The notes beneath the pieces were generated by a model. The model saw only the letters and a program-made list of their open reading frames with translations. It was not told the origin of the DNA and ran no database searches. This document shows, piece by piece, positions 31,104-40,891 of a stretch of DNA of 64,000 bases; the stretch's first letter is position 1, and the number at the start of each line of letters is the position of its first letter. Made by a program: the position numbers and the translations under genes. Origin of the DNA: Pseudomonas parafulva (lineage in GTDB: Bacteria > Pseudomonadota > Gammaproteobacteria > Pseudomonadales > Pseudomonadaceae); the NCBI RefSeq assembly GCF_000800255.1, contig NZ_CP009747.1, forward strand, positions 1,178,001 through 1,242,000, given 5' to 3'.

Positions 31104-31129
31104 GCAAGGCGGCTGGAGGGCCGCCTTGC
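31104..31129 (-). promoter_or_regulatory. stem-loop between peptide gene and YcaO gene
   Basis: GCAAGGCGGC and GCCGCCTTGC form a perfect 10-bp stem around a 6-base loop in the 48-bp gap. No T-run follows on the minus strand, so it looks like an mRNA-stabilising or attenuating hairpin that raises peptide over enzyme expression rather than a full terminator. Confidence 0.7.
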
Positions 31130-31137
31130 AGGCAAGG

Positions 31138-31281
31138 TTATTCGCCTTTGAGCTCAACCTGCTCATGCTCGGCCAGTTGCAGGGCTTCGCGCTGCTCTGT
31201 GGCCTGTTCGACAGGTTGCTCGACGCGCTCGGCGTCTTGCTCGTTCAGCTTGTTGCTCAGACCACGAAAGAGATATCCCAT
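31138..31281 (-). CDS. putative precursor peptide for the YcaO cassette
   Basis: 47 residues, beginning MGYLFRGLSNKLNEQDAERV and continuing as an acidic Glu/Gln-rich tail ending ELKGE. TAGGAG lies 8 bases before the ATG. Its stop is 48 bp before the YcaO start. It has no Cys, one Ser (9) and one Thr (28). The hydrophobic/basic N-terminus and acidic C-terminus recall bottromycin-type precursors, where the core is N-terminal and a follower peptide recruits the enzymes; this comparison is an inference. A frame extension upstream to 31353 adds an unlikely Cys-rich stretch and lacks a good ribosome site. No family match is recognised. Confidence 0.7.
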   Translation of the reverse strand: MGYLFRGLSNKLNEQDAERVEQPVEQATEQREALQLAEHEQVELKGE

Positions 31282-31650
31282 GATGAAACTCCTAGAACAG
31301 TGAGTGTCTTTGGCGGTGCCGGATGGCCCGCAGACACAGTGTTCCCCAGTCATGTGCTGTGTTCATAGACGGCAACGGGCGGGGCGGCTGCGTGATGACA
31401 CCAGGGGTCACAATTGCAGCGCTTGACGACGGTTTTTCAAGCGGACGCGTTTAGGTGGGCAGACGTCGGCCGTTTCAAAGGCCTGTGCCGGTCGTTAACG
31501 GACAATCAGCGGAAAGAGCTTTCATTCGATGTTCGTAGGGTTCTTCCGTATAAGCCGTCGAAATTGGAAATTTTGCCGTTGTTCATACAGCCTTTGAGGC
31601 CTGTTCCCAGCAATCAACGGCTGCATGAAGTGTCGGCAAGTGTCCGCTTC
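31282..31650. other. intergenic region upstream of the peptide gene
   Basis: 369 bp without a convincing gene. It must hold the cassette promoter unless transcription continues from the TonB receptor, but no clear -35/-10 pair was found. A dyad CGCTTGA-N10-TCAAGCG lies at 31420-31443 and could be an operator or a hairpin in the receptor transcript. Confidence 0.5.
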
Positions 31651-33699
31651 TTATTTCAAGGTGTAAGAAACACCCACGTAAGCAGCCAGCCCCTCGCCTG
31701 GCGTCGAGCGCGCCATGTCGCTGCCGCGGTCATCGAAGCCAGGTGTCACGGTGGCGGCGTAGCGCTGTCCGGTGAGGTTGCGCAGGTCGAGCCAGGTCTG
31801 CCAATCGCGTTTGGGCGAGTCCCACCCCAGCCGCGCGCCGAGCAGCGCGTAGGCATCGGCGTGGTAGCTGTTGGCATAGTCCACCTGTGTTTTGGAGGCG
31901 ATCTGCGTATTGACGCCGACATTGAAGCCGTTCGGCCAGTCGTAGCGCAGCTCGGCCTGGTAGGCGTGCATGGGGATCCCGGGCAGGCGGTTGTCGCCGA
32001 AGCGGTCGTCGTCGCGGTAGTGGAAATCGCTGAAGGTGTAGGCCTGACGCAGCGACAACTGACCGGCCCCAGGCCGCTGCCAGAGCAGGCTGTCCAGCCC
32101 GGCCTCGATGCCCTGATGCACTGTGGCGCTGGCGTTGAACTCTTTGAACGGCTGACCTGGGACGATTTCCACCGCAAGCAGTTCGTGGCGGACCTGCGAG
32201 TAGTACCAGGCCAGCTCCCAGTGCCCCAGCGCCGCATCGCCGCGCGCGCCGAGCTCGAGGGTGGTGGCGGTCTGGTTCTGCAGCGTGATTGGCTGAGTCG
32301 CTACCGTCGAACTCCAGATCAGCGACCAGGGGTGCGGTGGCTCTACCGAGCGGCTGAGGTTGCCGTAGACCTGGGTCTGTGGATCGATGTCGTAGCGCAG
32401 GCCCACGCGTGGCGCGTAGTCCCAGTCGTGTTGGCTGACCTTGCCGCCATTGGCCGGGTAGCTGACCGCGCTCTCCCGGCGGGTGTAGATCATCGCCAGG
32501 CCGGTGGTCAGCCACAGGTCGGGCAGCAGTTCCAGGTCGTTGCCTGCATGCAGGACGGTATCCGAGCCTTGGTAGCTGAAATCGCGGCTGCGTGGGCCGA
32601 AGACATCGCCGTTACGCACGAACTGCGACGCGCCGCTGTTGGGCAGATGCTTGGTGGTGCGCCAGCCGACGGTGGTTTTGCTGTCGAGGCCGAACAGTGT
32701 GTCGCGGCGCATGTAGTTGAGCGTACCGCTGACGTCGGTGTAGGCCACCTTCAGGCGCATCGGGCCTTCGCGCAGGTCCATGGGATAGTCGTGGTAGACC
32801 AGCCCCGCTTCCAGGCGTGAGTCGTCGTCGAGGAAGAAGGTGGTTTTATTGCCGACCCAGGTGCTACCCGGCTGAGGTCGACTGTCGTCGCGTGCCAGAT
32901 AGCCCGGATTGGCGGCGCGCGGATCGTGCTTGATCTGCGCCTTGGTCAGGCGTCCGGCCAGCTGGTTTTCGGTCTCCCGGTAGCGCAGGTAGAAGCGGGT
33001 CTGCAGGTTCGGGTTGAAGCGGTAGCCGATATTGGCGGCGATGCCTTTGGCGCTGCCGCTGCTGTGGCGTTGATAGCCATCGTAGTCGGCGTCGGTCAGG
33101 GCTACGTAGTAGTCCAGATCGCCCAGCACCTGTCCGGAACTGATGTGCCGGCGCTGATAGCCCCGGCTGCCGGCCTCGTAGCGGACCTGCAGAGGCGCGG
33201 CATCCTGCCCGGTGTGGGTGACGTAATCGATCGCTCCGCCCAAGGCCAGGGCGCCTCGATCGAAACCGTTGGCCCCGCGCAGGACTTCGGCACGGCTGAG
33301 CCACAGCGGCTCGAACAGCTCATAGGGCGTACCGCCTGGCCCTGTGAGCGGCAAGCCGTCGAACATCGTGTAGACCCCAGAGCCGTGGGCGCCCGGTGCG
33401 CGATTGATGCCGGAGCCGCGAATCGACAGCTTGATGCCATCGTTGCCGGCCGACTGGGCGAACACGCCCGGTTGATAGGCCAGCACATCCTGGTTGCTGG
33501 CCACGCGCCCCTGGTCGACCCTGTCCATGTCCACCAGGTTGCTGGCACCGGGGATCTCGTGCAGGCGTGCGGCGGCATCCTGCAGCTCGGCGTGCTCCTG
33601 GTCCTGGATCAGCACTTGGCCCAGCTCGATGGGCTCCGCGGCCTGGGCGGTGGCGCTGACCCACAGGGCCAGCAGGGAAAGGGGAAGAGTCTGACGCAT
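31651..33699 (-). CDS. TonB-dependent outer-membrane receptor (YncD/FecA-like)
   Basis: 682 residues from MRQTLPLSLLALWVSATAQA, a signal peptide. TonB box region (IELGQVLIQDQ), plug (NLVDMDRVDQGRVASNQDVLAYQPGVFAQS ... IKLSIRGSGINRAPGAHGSGVYTMFDGLPLTGPGG), and a barrel ending VGVSYTLK. No STN domain, so no sigma-type signalling. The ligand is not readable; YncD-like receptors are linked to iron complexes. It is divergent from the RutR-like regulator and on the same strand upstream of the YcaO cassette, so it might import a pyrimidine-related compound or the peptide product. A longer frame to 34176 overlaps the regulator and is rejected. Confidence 0.9.
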   Translation of the reverse strand: MRQTLPLSLLALWVSATAQAAEPIELGQVLIQDQEHAELQDAAARLHEIPGASNLVDMDRVDQGRVASNQDVLAYQPGVFAQSAGNDGIKLSIRGSGINRAPGAHGSGVYTMFDGLPLTGPGGTPYELFEPLWLSRAEVLRGANGFDRGALALGGAIDYVTHTGQDAAPLQVRYEAGSRGYQRRHISSGQVLGDLDYYVALTDADYDGYQRHSSGSAKGIAANIGYRFNPNLQTRFYLRYRETENQLAGRLTKAQIKHDPRAANPGYLARDDSRPQPGSTWVGNKTTFFLDDDSRLEAGLVYHDYPMDLREGPMRLKVAYTDVSGTLNYMRRDTLFGLDSKTTVGWRTTKHLPNSGASQFVRNGDVFGPRSRDFSYQGSDTVLHAGNDLELLPDLWLTTGLAMIYTRRESAVSYPANGGKVSQHDWDYAPRVGLRYDIDPQTQVYGNLSRSVEPPHPWSLIWSSTVATQPITLQNQTATTLELGARGDAALGHWELAWYYSQVRHELLAVEIVPGQPFKEFNASATVHQGIEAGLDSLLWQRPGAGQLSLRQAYTFSDFHYRDDDRFGDNRLPGIPMHAYQAELRYDWPNGFNVGVNTQIASKTQVDYANSYHADAYALLGARLGWDSPKRDWQTWLDLRNLTGQRYAATVTPGFDDRGSDMARSTPGEGLAAYVGVSYTLK

Positions 33700-33834
33700 G
33701 GGCAAGGAGATTCCAGAACGAAGGCGGGGTTGTGACGCTGCAACTGGAGGACGAAGCACAGTCGGCGATCTGCAGGGCGCGCCACATGAACCTGCGTGGT
33801 AGCCTTGGCCGGTTAAAGCCGTTTCGGACGCCCC

Positions 33835-34455
33835 ATGGCCAACCACAAGATCGAGATCCGCCGTCGCAACATCGAGAAGATTCTCCAGGCCGCCGAGCAG
33901 GTATTCGCCGAGCAAGGCTACGGCGTCACGTCCATGGCCGATATTGCCGAGCGTGCGCAGTTGCCGCGCTCGAACCTGCACTACTACTTCAATACCAAGG
34001 ACGAGCTGTACCGCGCGGTGCTGCAGGACTTGCTGGAGGTGTGGAAGCAGGATGCGCTGTGCTTCGAGCGTTTCGACGACCCGCGCGTTGTGCTGACCAG
34101 CTACATCCGCGCCAAGATGGGCCACTCGCGTTCGCGTCCGCTGGGTTCGAAAGTCTGGGCCGAGGAAATCCTGCATGGGGCGCCGCTGCTAGGTGACAGC
34201 CTGGGCGAGTCGCTGGTGCCGTGGGCACAGCTCAAGCAAGCCAAGATTCGCCGATGGGTGGAGCAGGGGCTCATTCTGCCGGTGGAGCCGTCGGCGTTGC
34301 TCTACATGATCTGGGCCTCGACTCAGCATTACGCCGACTTCGGCTATCAGGTGGCGTTGCTCAACGACGGCGAGCCGCTCTCGGACATGGCCTTCGAGCG
34401 GTCCGTGCAAACGGTGACTGGCGTGATTCTGCGGGGGATCGGCCTGGAGCCCTAG
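33835..34455 (+). CDS. RutR-like TetR-family regulator
   Basis: 206 residues. N-terminal TetR helix-turn-helix (RNIEKILQAAEQVFAEQGYGVTSMADIAERAQLPRSNLHYYFNTKDELYRAVL) and a C-terminal domain sharing the RutR stretch MIWASTQHYADF and GAPLLGDSL. E. coli RutR binds uracil/thymine and controls pyrimidine breakdown, which fits the catabolic genes that follow on the other strand. It converges with preA and is divergent from the TonB receptor. No strong ribosome site is seen before ATG 33835. RutR-like operator halves occur at 38983-39008. Confidence 0.88.
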   Translation: MANHKIEIRRRNIEKILQAAEQVFAEQGYGVTSMADIAERAQLPRSNLHYYFNTKDELYRAVLQDLLEVWKQDALCFERFDDPRVVLTSYIRAKMGHSRSRPLGSKVWAEEILHGAPLLGDSLGESLVPWAQLKQAKIRRWVEQGLILPVEPSALLYMIWASTQHYADFGYQVALLNDGEPLSDMAFERSVQTVTGVILRGIGLEP

Positions 34456-34541
34456 CGGTGAAGGTCACTGAAGTCGCACCTGCACTGGGCGGCCCGCCCC
34501 TGTAACTCGACGGAGCGGGCTCATTTGCAGGGTGAGCGATG

Positions 34542-35816
34542 TCAGCTCGCTTCACGGTAGGGGTTGCGTGGATCCTGGGTCCAGTTCAAGTACGGTTTGC
34601 CGGTGTCCTGGGCGACCATCTCGATGCAGTCCTGCACCGGGCAGGTGATCTGGCACAGGTTGCAGCCGACGCATTCTTCCTCGATCACGCTGTAGGTGTG
34701 AGTACCGTCAGCCTGCAGGGTACTGGCGATGGCTTGGTGCGAAGTGTCTTCGCAGGCGATATGACAGCGTCCGCAGCCAATGCAGGCCGACTGATCGATG
34801 TGCGCCACCGACTTGTAGTTGATGTCCAGGAACTTCCAGTCGGTGGTGTGGGCCACCGCCTGACCCCGGAAGGCCTCCAAATTGCGGTGTCCCTGCTGGT
34901 CCATCCAGCGCGCCAGACCGTCCTGCAGGTCTTCGACGATACGAAAGCCATGCAGCATCGCGGCCGTGCACACCTGCACCGCGCCGCTGCCCAGGGCGAT
35001 GAACTCGGCGGCGTCTCGCCAGGTGCCGATGCCACCGATACCACAGATGGGCAGGCCACGGGTTTCGGGGTCGCGGGCGATTTCGGCGACCATGTTCAGC
35101 GCGATCGGCTTGACCGCCGAACCACAGTAGCCGCCGTGAGTGCTCTGATCGCCGACGATGGGGTGAGCGACCATGCGTTCCAGGTCAACGCTGGTGATCG
35201 AATTGATGGTGTTGATCAGCGACACCGCATCCGCGCCCCCGCGATGGGCCGCCCGCGCCGACTGACGAATGTCGGTGATGTTCGGGGTGAGCTTGACGAT
35301 CACCGGCAGTGAGCAATAGGTCTTGCACCAGCGTGTGACCATTTCCACATACTCCGGCACCTGGCCGACCGCCGCGCCCATGCCGCGCTCGGGCATGCCA
35401 TGGGGGCAGCCGAAATTCAGCTCGATGCCGTCGGCGCCGGTCGCTTCCACCAGCGGCAGGATGAACTTCCAGCGCTCTTCCTCGCACGGCACCATCAGCG
35501 AGACGACCAGCGCACGGTCCGGCCAGTCCTTCTTCACCTGGGTGATCTCACGCAGGTTGATCTCCAGCGAACGGTCGGTGATCAGCTCGATATTGTTGAT
35601 GCCCTGCACCAGACGGTTGGCGCCGAAGTGCGCGGAGTAGCGCGACGACACGTTGACTGCAGCGGGGTCTTCGCCCAGGGTCTTCCACACTACACCGCCC
35701 CAACCGGCCTCGAAGGCGCGGATCACGTTGTAGGCTTTGTCGGTGGGCGGCGCGGAGGCCAGCCAGAACGGGTTGGGTGCCTTGATGCCGGCGAATTCGA
35801 TGGACAAGTCGGCCAT
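34542..35816 (-). CDS. preA: NAD-dependent dihydropyrimidine dehydrogenase subunit PreA
   Basis: 424 residues. Catalytic TIM barrel of the dihydroorotate dehydrogenase type (PNPFWLASAPPTDKAYNVIRAFEAGWGGVVWKTLG ... ELNFGCPHGMPERGMG) with the active-site Cys in FGCPHG, then two 4Fe-4S clusters (CIGCGRCHIAC and CVGCNLCQITC). With PreT it reduces uracil and thymine to the 5,6-dihydro forms. Its ATG follows the PreT stop directly. Confidence 0.95.
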   Translation of the reverse strand: MADLSIEFAGIKAPNPFWLASAPPTDKAYNVIRAFEAGWGGVVWKTLGEDPAAVNVSSRYSAHFGANRLVQGINNIELITDRSLEINLREITQVKKDWPDRALVVSLMVPCEEERWKFILPLVEATGADGIELNFGCPHGMPERGMGAAVGQVPEYVEMVTRWCKTYCSLPVIVKLTPNITDIRQSARAAHRGGADAVSLINTINSITSVDLERMVAHPIVGDQSTHGGYCGSAVKPIALNMVAEIARDPETRGLPICGIGGIGTWRDAAEFIALGSGAVQVCTAAMLHGFRIVEDLQDGLARWMDQQGHRNLEAFRGQAVAHTTDWKFLDINYKSVAHIDQSACIGCGRCHIACEDTSHQAIASTLQADGTHTYSVIEEECVGCNLCQITCPVQDCIEMVAQDTGKPYLNWTQDPRNPYREAS

Positions 35817-37184
35817 TTACGCAGCCTCCACGTTGAGCATGAGTTGGGCATGGATGGCTTCGGCGGCCAGCTTGCCATGTTGCACCGCCTGGACGGTGAG
35901 GTCCTGGCCCAGCGCGGTGCAGTCGCCGCCGGCGTAGACGCCAGGCAGGCTGGTGCACATCTGCGCGTCGACGCGAATGCGCTCGCCGTCGCGTGCCAGT
36001 TGCGCGGCAATCGGGTCGGCCAGGCCGGCGTGGTCGAACCCTTGGCCGATGGCCTTGAAGATCGCATCTGCGGCCAACTCGAAGGTCTCGTCGGTGTCGG
36101 TCAGACGGCCTTCGACCAACGCGGTACGAACGAAACGCATGCCCCGGACCCGGCCCTGTTCGTCGAGCAGCACGGCCTCGGGACGCGCCCAGGTGTGCAG
36201 TCGTACTTGGTCGGCCTTGGCAATGGCCTGTTCGTGGTCGGTGGCCCCCATGTCGGCGACGCCGCGGCGGTATACCAGGTTGACGTCGCGCGCGCCCAGC
36301 CGGCTCATCTGTACGGCCATGTCGATGGCGGTGTTGCCGGCGCCGATCACCAGACAGCGCTCGGCCAGAGGCAGTTGGCTGAGATCGTCGGTCTGGCGCA
36401 GTTCACGAATGTAGTCGGTGGCGGCGAGCATGCCCGGCGCATCTTCATCGGCCAGGCCAAGCTCGCGCACGGCGTTCAGGCCGAGGCCGAGAAATACAGC
36501 GTCGTATTGCTCGCGTAATTCGCCCAGGTTCAGGTTGTCTCCGAGGCGCTGCCCGTGGCGGATTTCTATACCGCCTACGCCGAGCAGAAACTGCACTTCG
36601 CGCTGGGCATAGTCATCGACCAGCTTGTAGCGGGCGATGCCGTACTCATTCAGCCCACCGGCTTTTTCGCGGGCCTCGAACACCACGACCTCATGCCCGT
36701 GCAGCGCCAGACGATGCGCGCAGGACAGTCCTGCAGGACCGGCGCCGACCACGGCGATGCGTTTGCCGGTGGCCGGCGAGCGCTGGAACGGGTGGGCGGC
36801 GAAGTGGGCGTTGTCCAGTGCATAGCGTTGCAACTGGCCGATCAACACGGGGGCGCACTCCTGGGCGTTGTTGCGCACGCAAGCCTGCTGACACAGGATT
36901 TCCGTGGGGCAAACCCGCGCGCAACTGCCGCCGAGAATGTTGGCCGAGAGAATTCGCTCGGCGGCGCCCTGGAGGTTGTCGTCGCTGATGCGGTGGATGA
37001 ACGACGGAATGTCGATCTCGCTCGGGCAAGCGTTGACGCACGGTGCGTCGTAGCAGTACAGGCAGCGCGCGCTTTCCACGGCGGCCTGGCGCGCAGTCAG
37101 GGGCGGGGCGAGGTCGCTGAAGGCGGTGTCGAGCTGGTCGGCGCCGGCTCTGGGACGTGGTAGGTGGTTCAGGGTGTCGATCAC
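35817..37184 (-). CDS. preT: NAD-dependent dihydropyrimidine dehydrogenase subunit PreT
   Basis: 455 residues. N-terminal 4Fe-4S domain (CLYCYDAPCVNACPSEIDIP ... CARVCPTEILCQQAC), FAD-binding motif RIAVVGAGPAGLSCAHRLA, NAD-binding motif CLVIGAGNTAIDMA, and final FAD contact GVYAGGDC. Supplies electrons from NAD(P)H to PreA. Second gene of the hydA-preT-preA operon. Confidence 0.95.
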   Translation of the reverse strand: MIDTLNHLPRPRAGADQLDTAFSDLAPPLTARQAAVESARCLYCYDAPCVNACPSEIDIPSFIHRISDDNLQGAAERILSANILGGSCARVCPTEILCQQACVRNNAQECAPVLIGQLQRYALDNAHFAAHPFQRSPATGKRIAVVGAGPAGLSCAHRLALHGHEVVVFEAREKAGGLNEYGIARYKLVDDYAQREVQFLLGVGGIEIRHGQRLGDNLNLGELREQYDAVFLGLGLNAVRELGLADEDAPGMLAATDYIRELRQTDDLSQLPLAERCLVIGAGNTAIDMAVQMSRLGARDVNLVYRRGVADMGATDHEQAIAKADQVRLHTWARPEAVLLDEQGRVRGMRFVRTALVEGRLTDTDETFELAADAIFKAIGQGFDHAGLADPIAAQLARDGERIRVDAQMCTSLPGVYAGGDCTALGQDLTVQAVQHGKLAAEAIHAQLMLNVEAA

Positions 37185-37309
37185 GGTTGTAGCCTCTCTC
37201 TTTTTTTATGGGTACAGGCGGCGGTTACTCGCCCGTCCGTTCAGGGGATGGCAGTCAACAGGTGTTTCTGAGTCGTTATTGTCGGACGCTGCAGGTCAGC
37301 CCTGCGGCT

Positions 37310-38878
<1,569 letters not shown>

Positions 38879-38982
38879 TCAAGAAAATAATTCATAAGCT
38901 TATTCTGTTGATAACTCATTGAAAAACAACAATAAAAATCATAAATCCCCAATCTGGGGCACGTTCTCACCATTTTGACGCA

Positions 38983-39008
38983 CTTGACAAGATCGAAATC
39001 TGGTCAAG
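38983..39008. promoter_or_regulatory. 26-bp near-perfect palindrome, pyd operator candidate
   Basis: Arms CTTGACAAGAT and ATCTGGTCAAG, four bases apart, with one mismatch. The outer TTGAC...GGTCAA halves resemble the E. coli RutR box (TTGACCA-N2-TGGTCAA) with wider spacing. Likely bound by the RutR-like regulator. Confidence 0.6.
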
Positions 39009-39364
39009 ATTTTCCATGCGAAATCAGCCGTTTGAAACCTGGCGAGTCGGTGCGAACCACACCGAAAAAAACCAGGCTGCACCAGGGTGATACCGGTGCA
39101 GGGGCCAGGGCCGGCCCGAGACGAGCGTATCGACAGAACCCGGTAACCCCGGTGTCGTCGAGCGTCGTCGATCAATGCCTTGCAGATCAGTGAATTACCT
39201 CCAGTTGGCAGTGGCCGAGCGTGGTGCCCCCGCCTGTTCGGCACGCATCTTGACTGCGGCCCCACCGCCAGGCCGGACCGGAGGTGCAGTACTGGTGATG
39301 TGTTTACTCCGGCCATCGAATCAGCCGATGAGCGAATAACTAGAACAATTCTGGAGAAGGCCCC

Positions 39365-40855
39365 ATGCAACAGAGCAGATCGCAGGTGATCGAACATCAC
39401 GGGCTGTACGAACTGGCAGCCGGTAGCGATGTACTCGACAGCCCCCGTTATAACCACGACATCGCACCGACCCAGGTGCACCAGCGCACCTGGAACAAAT
39501 GGCACATCACCGCCCTGTGGGTCGGCATGTCCATCTGCGTCCCGACCTACACCCTGGGTGGGGTGCTGACGGCCTATTTCGGTCTGAGCGTTGGCGAGGC
39601 GTTGCTGGCAATCCTGCTGGCCAACCTCATCGTGCTGATTCCGCTGACGCTCAATGCGTTTCCCGGAACCAAGTACGGCATTCCGTTTCCGGTGCTGTTA
39701 CGTTCTTCGTTCGGCATCCTCGGCTCCAACGTGCCGTGCCTGATTCGGGCGGTGGTGGCCTGCGGCTGGTTCGGCATCCAGACCCTGTTCGGTGGCCTGG
39801 CCATCCACCTGTTGCTTGGCTCGCTGTTCGAGGGCTGGAAGAGCCTGGGCGGCACGGGTGAGGTGATCGGGTTCATGCTGTTCTGGTCGCTGAACCTGTG
39901 GGTGGTGCTGCGCGGTGCCGAGTCGATCAAGCTGCTCGAAACCCTGGCGGCACCGCTGTTGGTTGCCGTAGGGGTGGGGCTGCTGGTGTGGGCCTTGCCG
40001 CACATGTCCATGAGCGAACTGCTGGCCCAGCCGCCGAAGCGTCCGGAGGGCGCCAGCGTGGTGGGATACTTCTGCGCCGGACTCACCGCCATGGTCGGCT
40101 TCTGGGCCACCTTGTCACTGAACATCCCCGACTTCAGCCGCTACGCCCGCAGCCAGAAAGACCAAGTGCTGGGGCAGATCTTCGGCCTGCCGCTGACGAT
40201 GTTCCTGTTCGCCTCGCTGGGGGTGATCATGACCGCCGCCTCCGCTTCCTTGGTGGGGGAGACGGTGTCCGACCCGGTGACCCTGATCGGTAAGATCCAA
40301 AGCCCTGGTTGGGTGGCGGTGGCCATGACCCTGATCGTGCTGGCGACCCTGGCCACCAACACCGCTGCCAACGTGGTGTCGCCCACCAACGACTTTCAGA
40401 ACATTGCTCCGCGTTTGATCGGTCGTAGCCGCGCGGTCTGGCTCACCGGGTTGATCGGCCTGGCGCTGATGGCCCACGAACTGTTCAAGAAGCTGGGCTG
40501 GATCGTCTCCGATATCAGCTTGGAGACGGTCTATTCCAACTGGCTGCTGGGCTATTCAAGCCTGCTCGGGCCTATCGCCGGCATCATGGTGGTGGACTAC
40601 TTCCTGGTGCGTCGGCAACGCCTGGACCTGGCCGGACTGTACCGCGATGACGTGTACCCCGCATGGAACCGTGCCGGCTTCCTGGCCTTCGCGGTGCCCG
40701 TGGCGCTGACCCTGATGTCGATCGGCAACAGCCGCTTCAGTTGGTTCTACGACTACGGCTGGTTCACCGGATCGCTGCTCGGTGCCGGCCTGTACTACGC
40801 CCTGGGCCGAGTCGCGGTGCGTGGGCCGGCGCCGCTGGTCAAGCCACTGCCTTGA
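39365..40855 (+). CDS. NCS1-family nucleobase:cation symporter
   Basis: 496 residues with twelve membrane segments. NCS1 marks include the early NKWHITALWVGMSICVPTYTLGG, the helix with GTKYGIPFPVLLRSSFG, and NIPDFSRYARSQKDQ. Imports a nucleobase or related ring (uracil, hydantoin or allantoin types occur in the family). Its place between hydA and the carbamoyl-amidohydrolase gene points to uracil/thymine or dihydropyrimidine uptake. Start ATG 39365 follows GGAGAAGG closely. Confidence 0.92.
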   Translation: MQQSRSQVIEHHGLYELAAGSDVLDSPRYNHDIAPTQVHQRTWNKWHITALWVGMSICVPTYTLGGVLTAYFGLSVGEALLAILLANLIVLIPLTLNAFPGTKYGIPFPVLLRSSFGILGSNVPCLIRAVVACGWFGIQTLFGGLAIHLLLGSLFEGWKSLGGTGEVIGFMLFWSLNLWVVLRGAESIKLLETLAAPLLVAVGVGLLVWALPHMSMSELLAQPPKRPEGASVVGYFCAGLTAMVGFWATLSLNIPDFSRYARSQKDQVLGQIFGLPLTMFLFASLGVIMTAASASLVGETVSDPVTLIGKIQSPGWVAVAMTLIVLATLATNTAANVVSPTNDFQNIAPRLIGRSRAVWLTGLIGLALMAHELFKKLGWIVSDISLETVYSNWLLGYSSLLGPIAGIMVVDYFLVRRQRLDLAGLYRDDVYPAWNRAGFLAFAVPVALTLMSIGNSRFSWFYDYGWFTGSLLGAGLYYALGRVAVRGPAPLVKPLP

Positions 40856-40891
40856 ACCCTGAGAACAAGAAAACGCCTGAGGAGACTTGCG

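Noticed and set aside
31138-31353. 71-residue version of the precursor peptide starting at 31353
   Set aside because: The ATG at 31281 has a good Shine-Dalgarno sequence while the added 24 residues are Cys-rich and unlike the rest; the longer form cannot be fully excluded.
31414-32820. 468-residue plus-strand frame opposite the second TonB receptor
   Set aside because: Antisense of a receptor with conserved plug and barrel; composition Val/Gln/Ala-rich as expected for a shadow.
39060-39160. Possible TPP (thiamine) riboswitch before the NCS1 transporter
   Set aside because: Fragments such as CCGAGA and ACCCGGTAACC recall the TPP element, but the second conserved half (GAT...GG.TAAT.CC) is missing.
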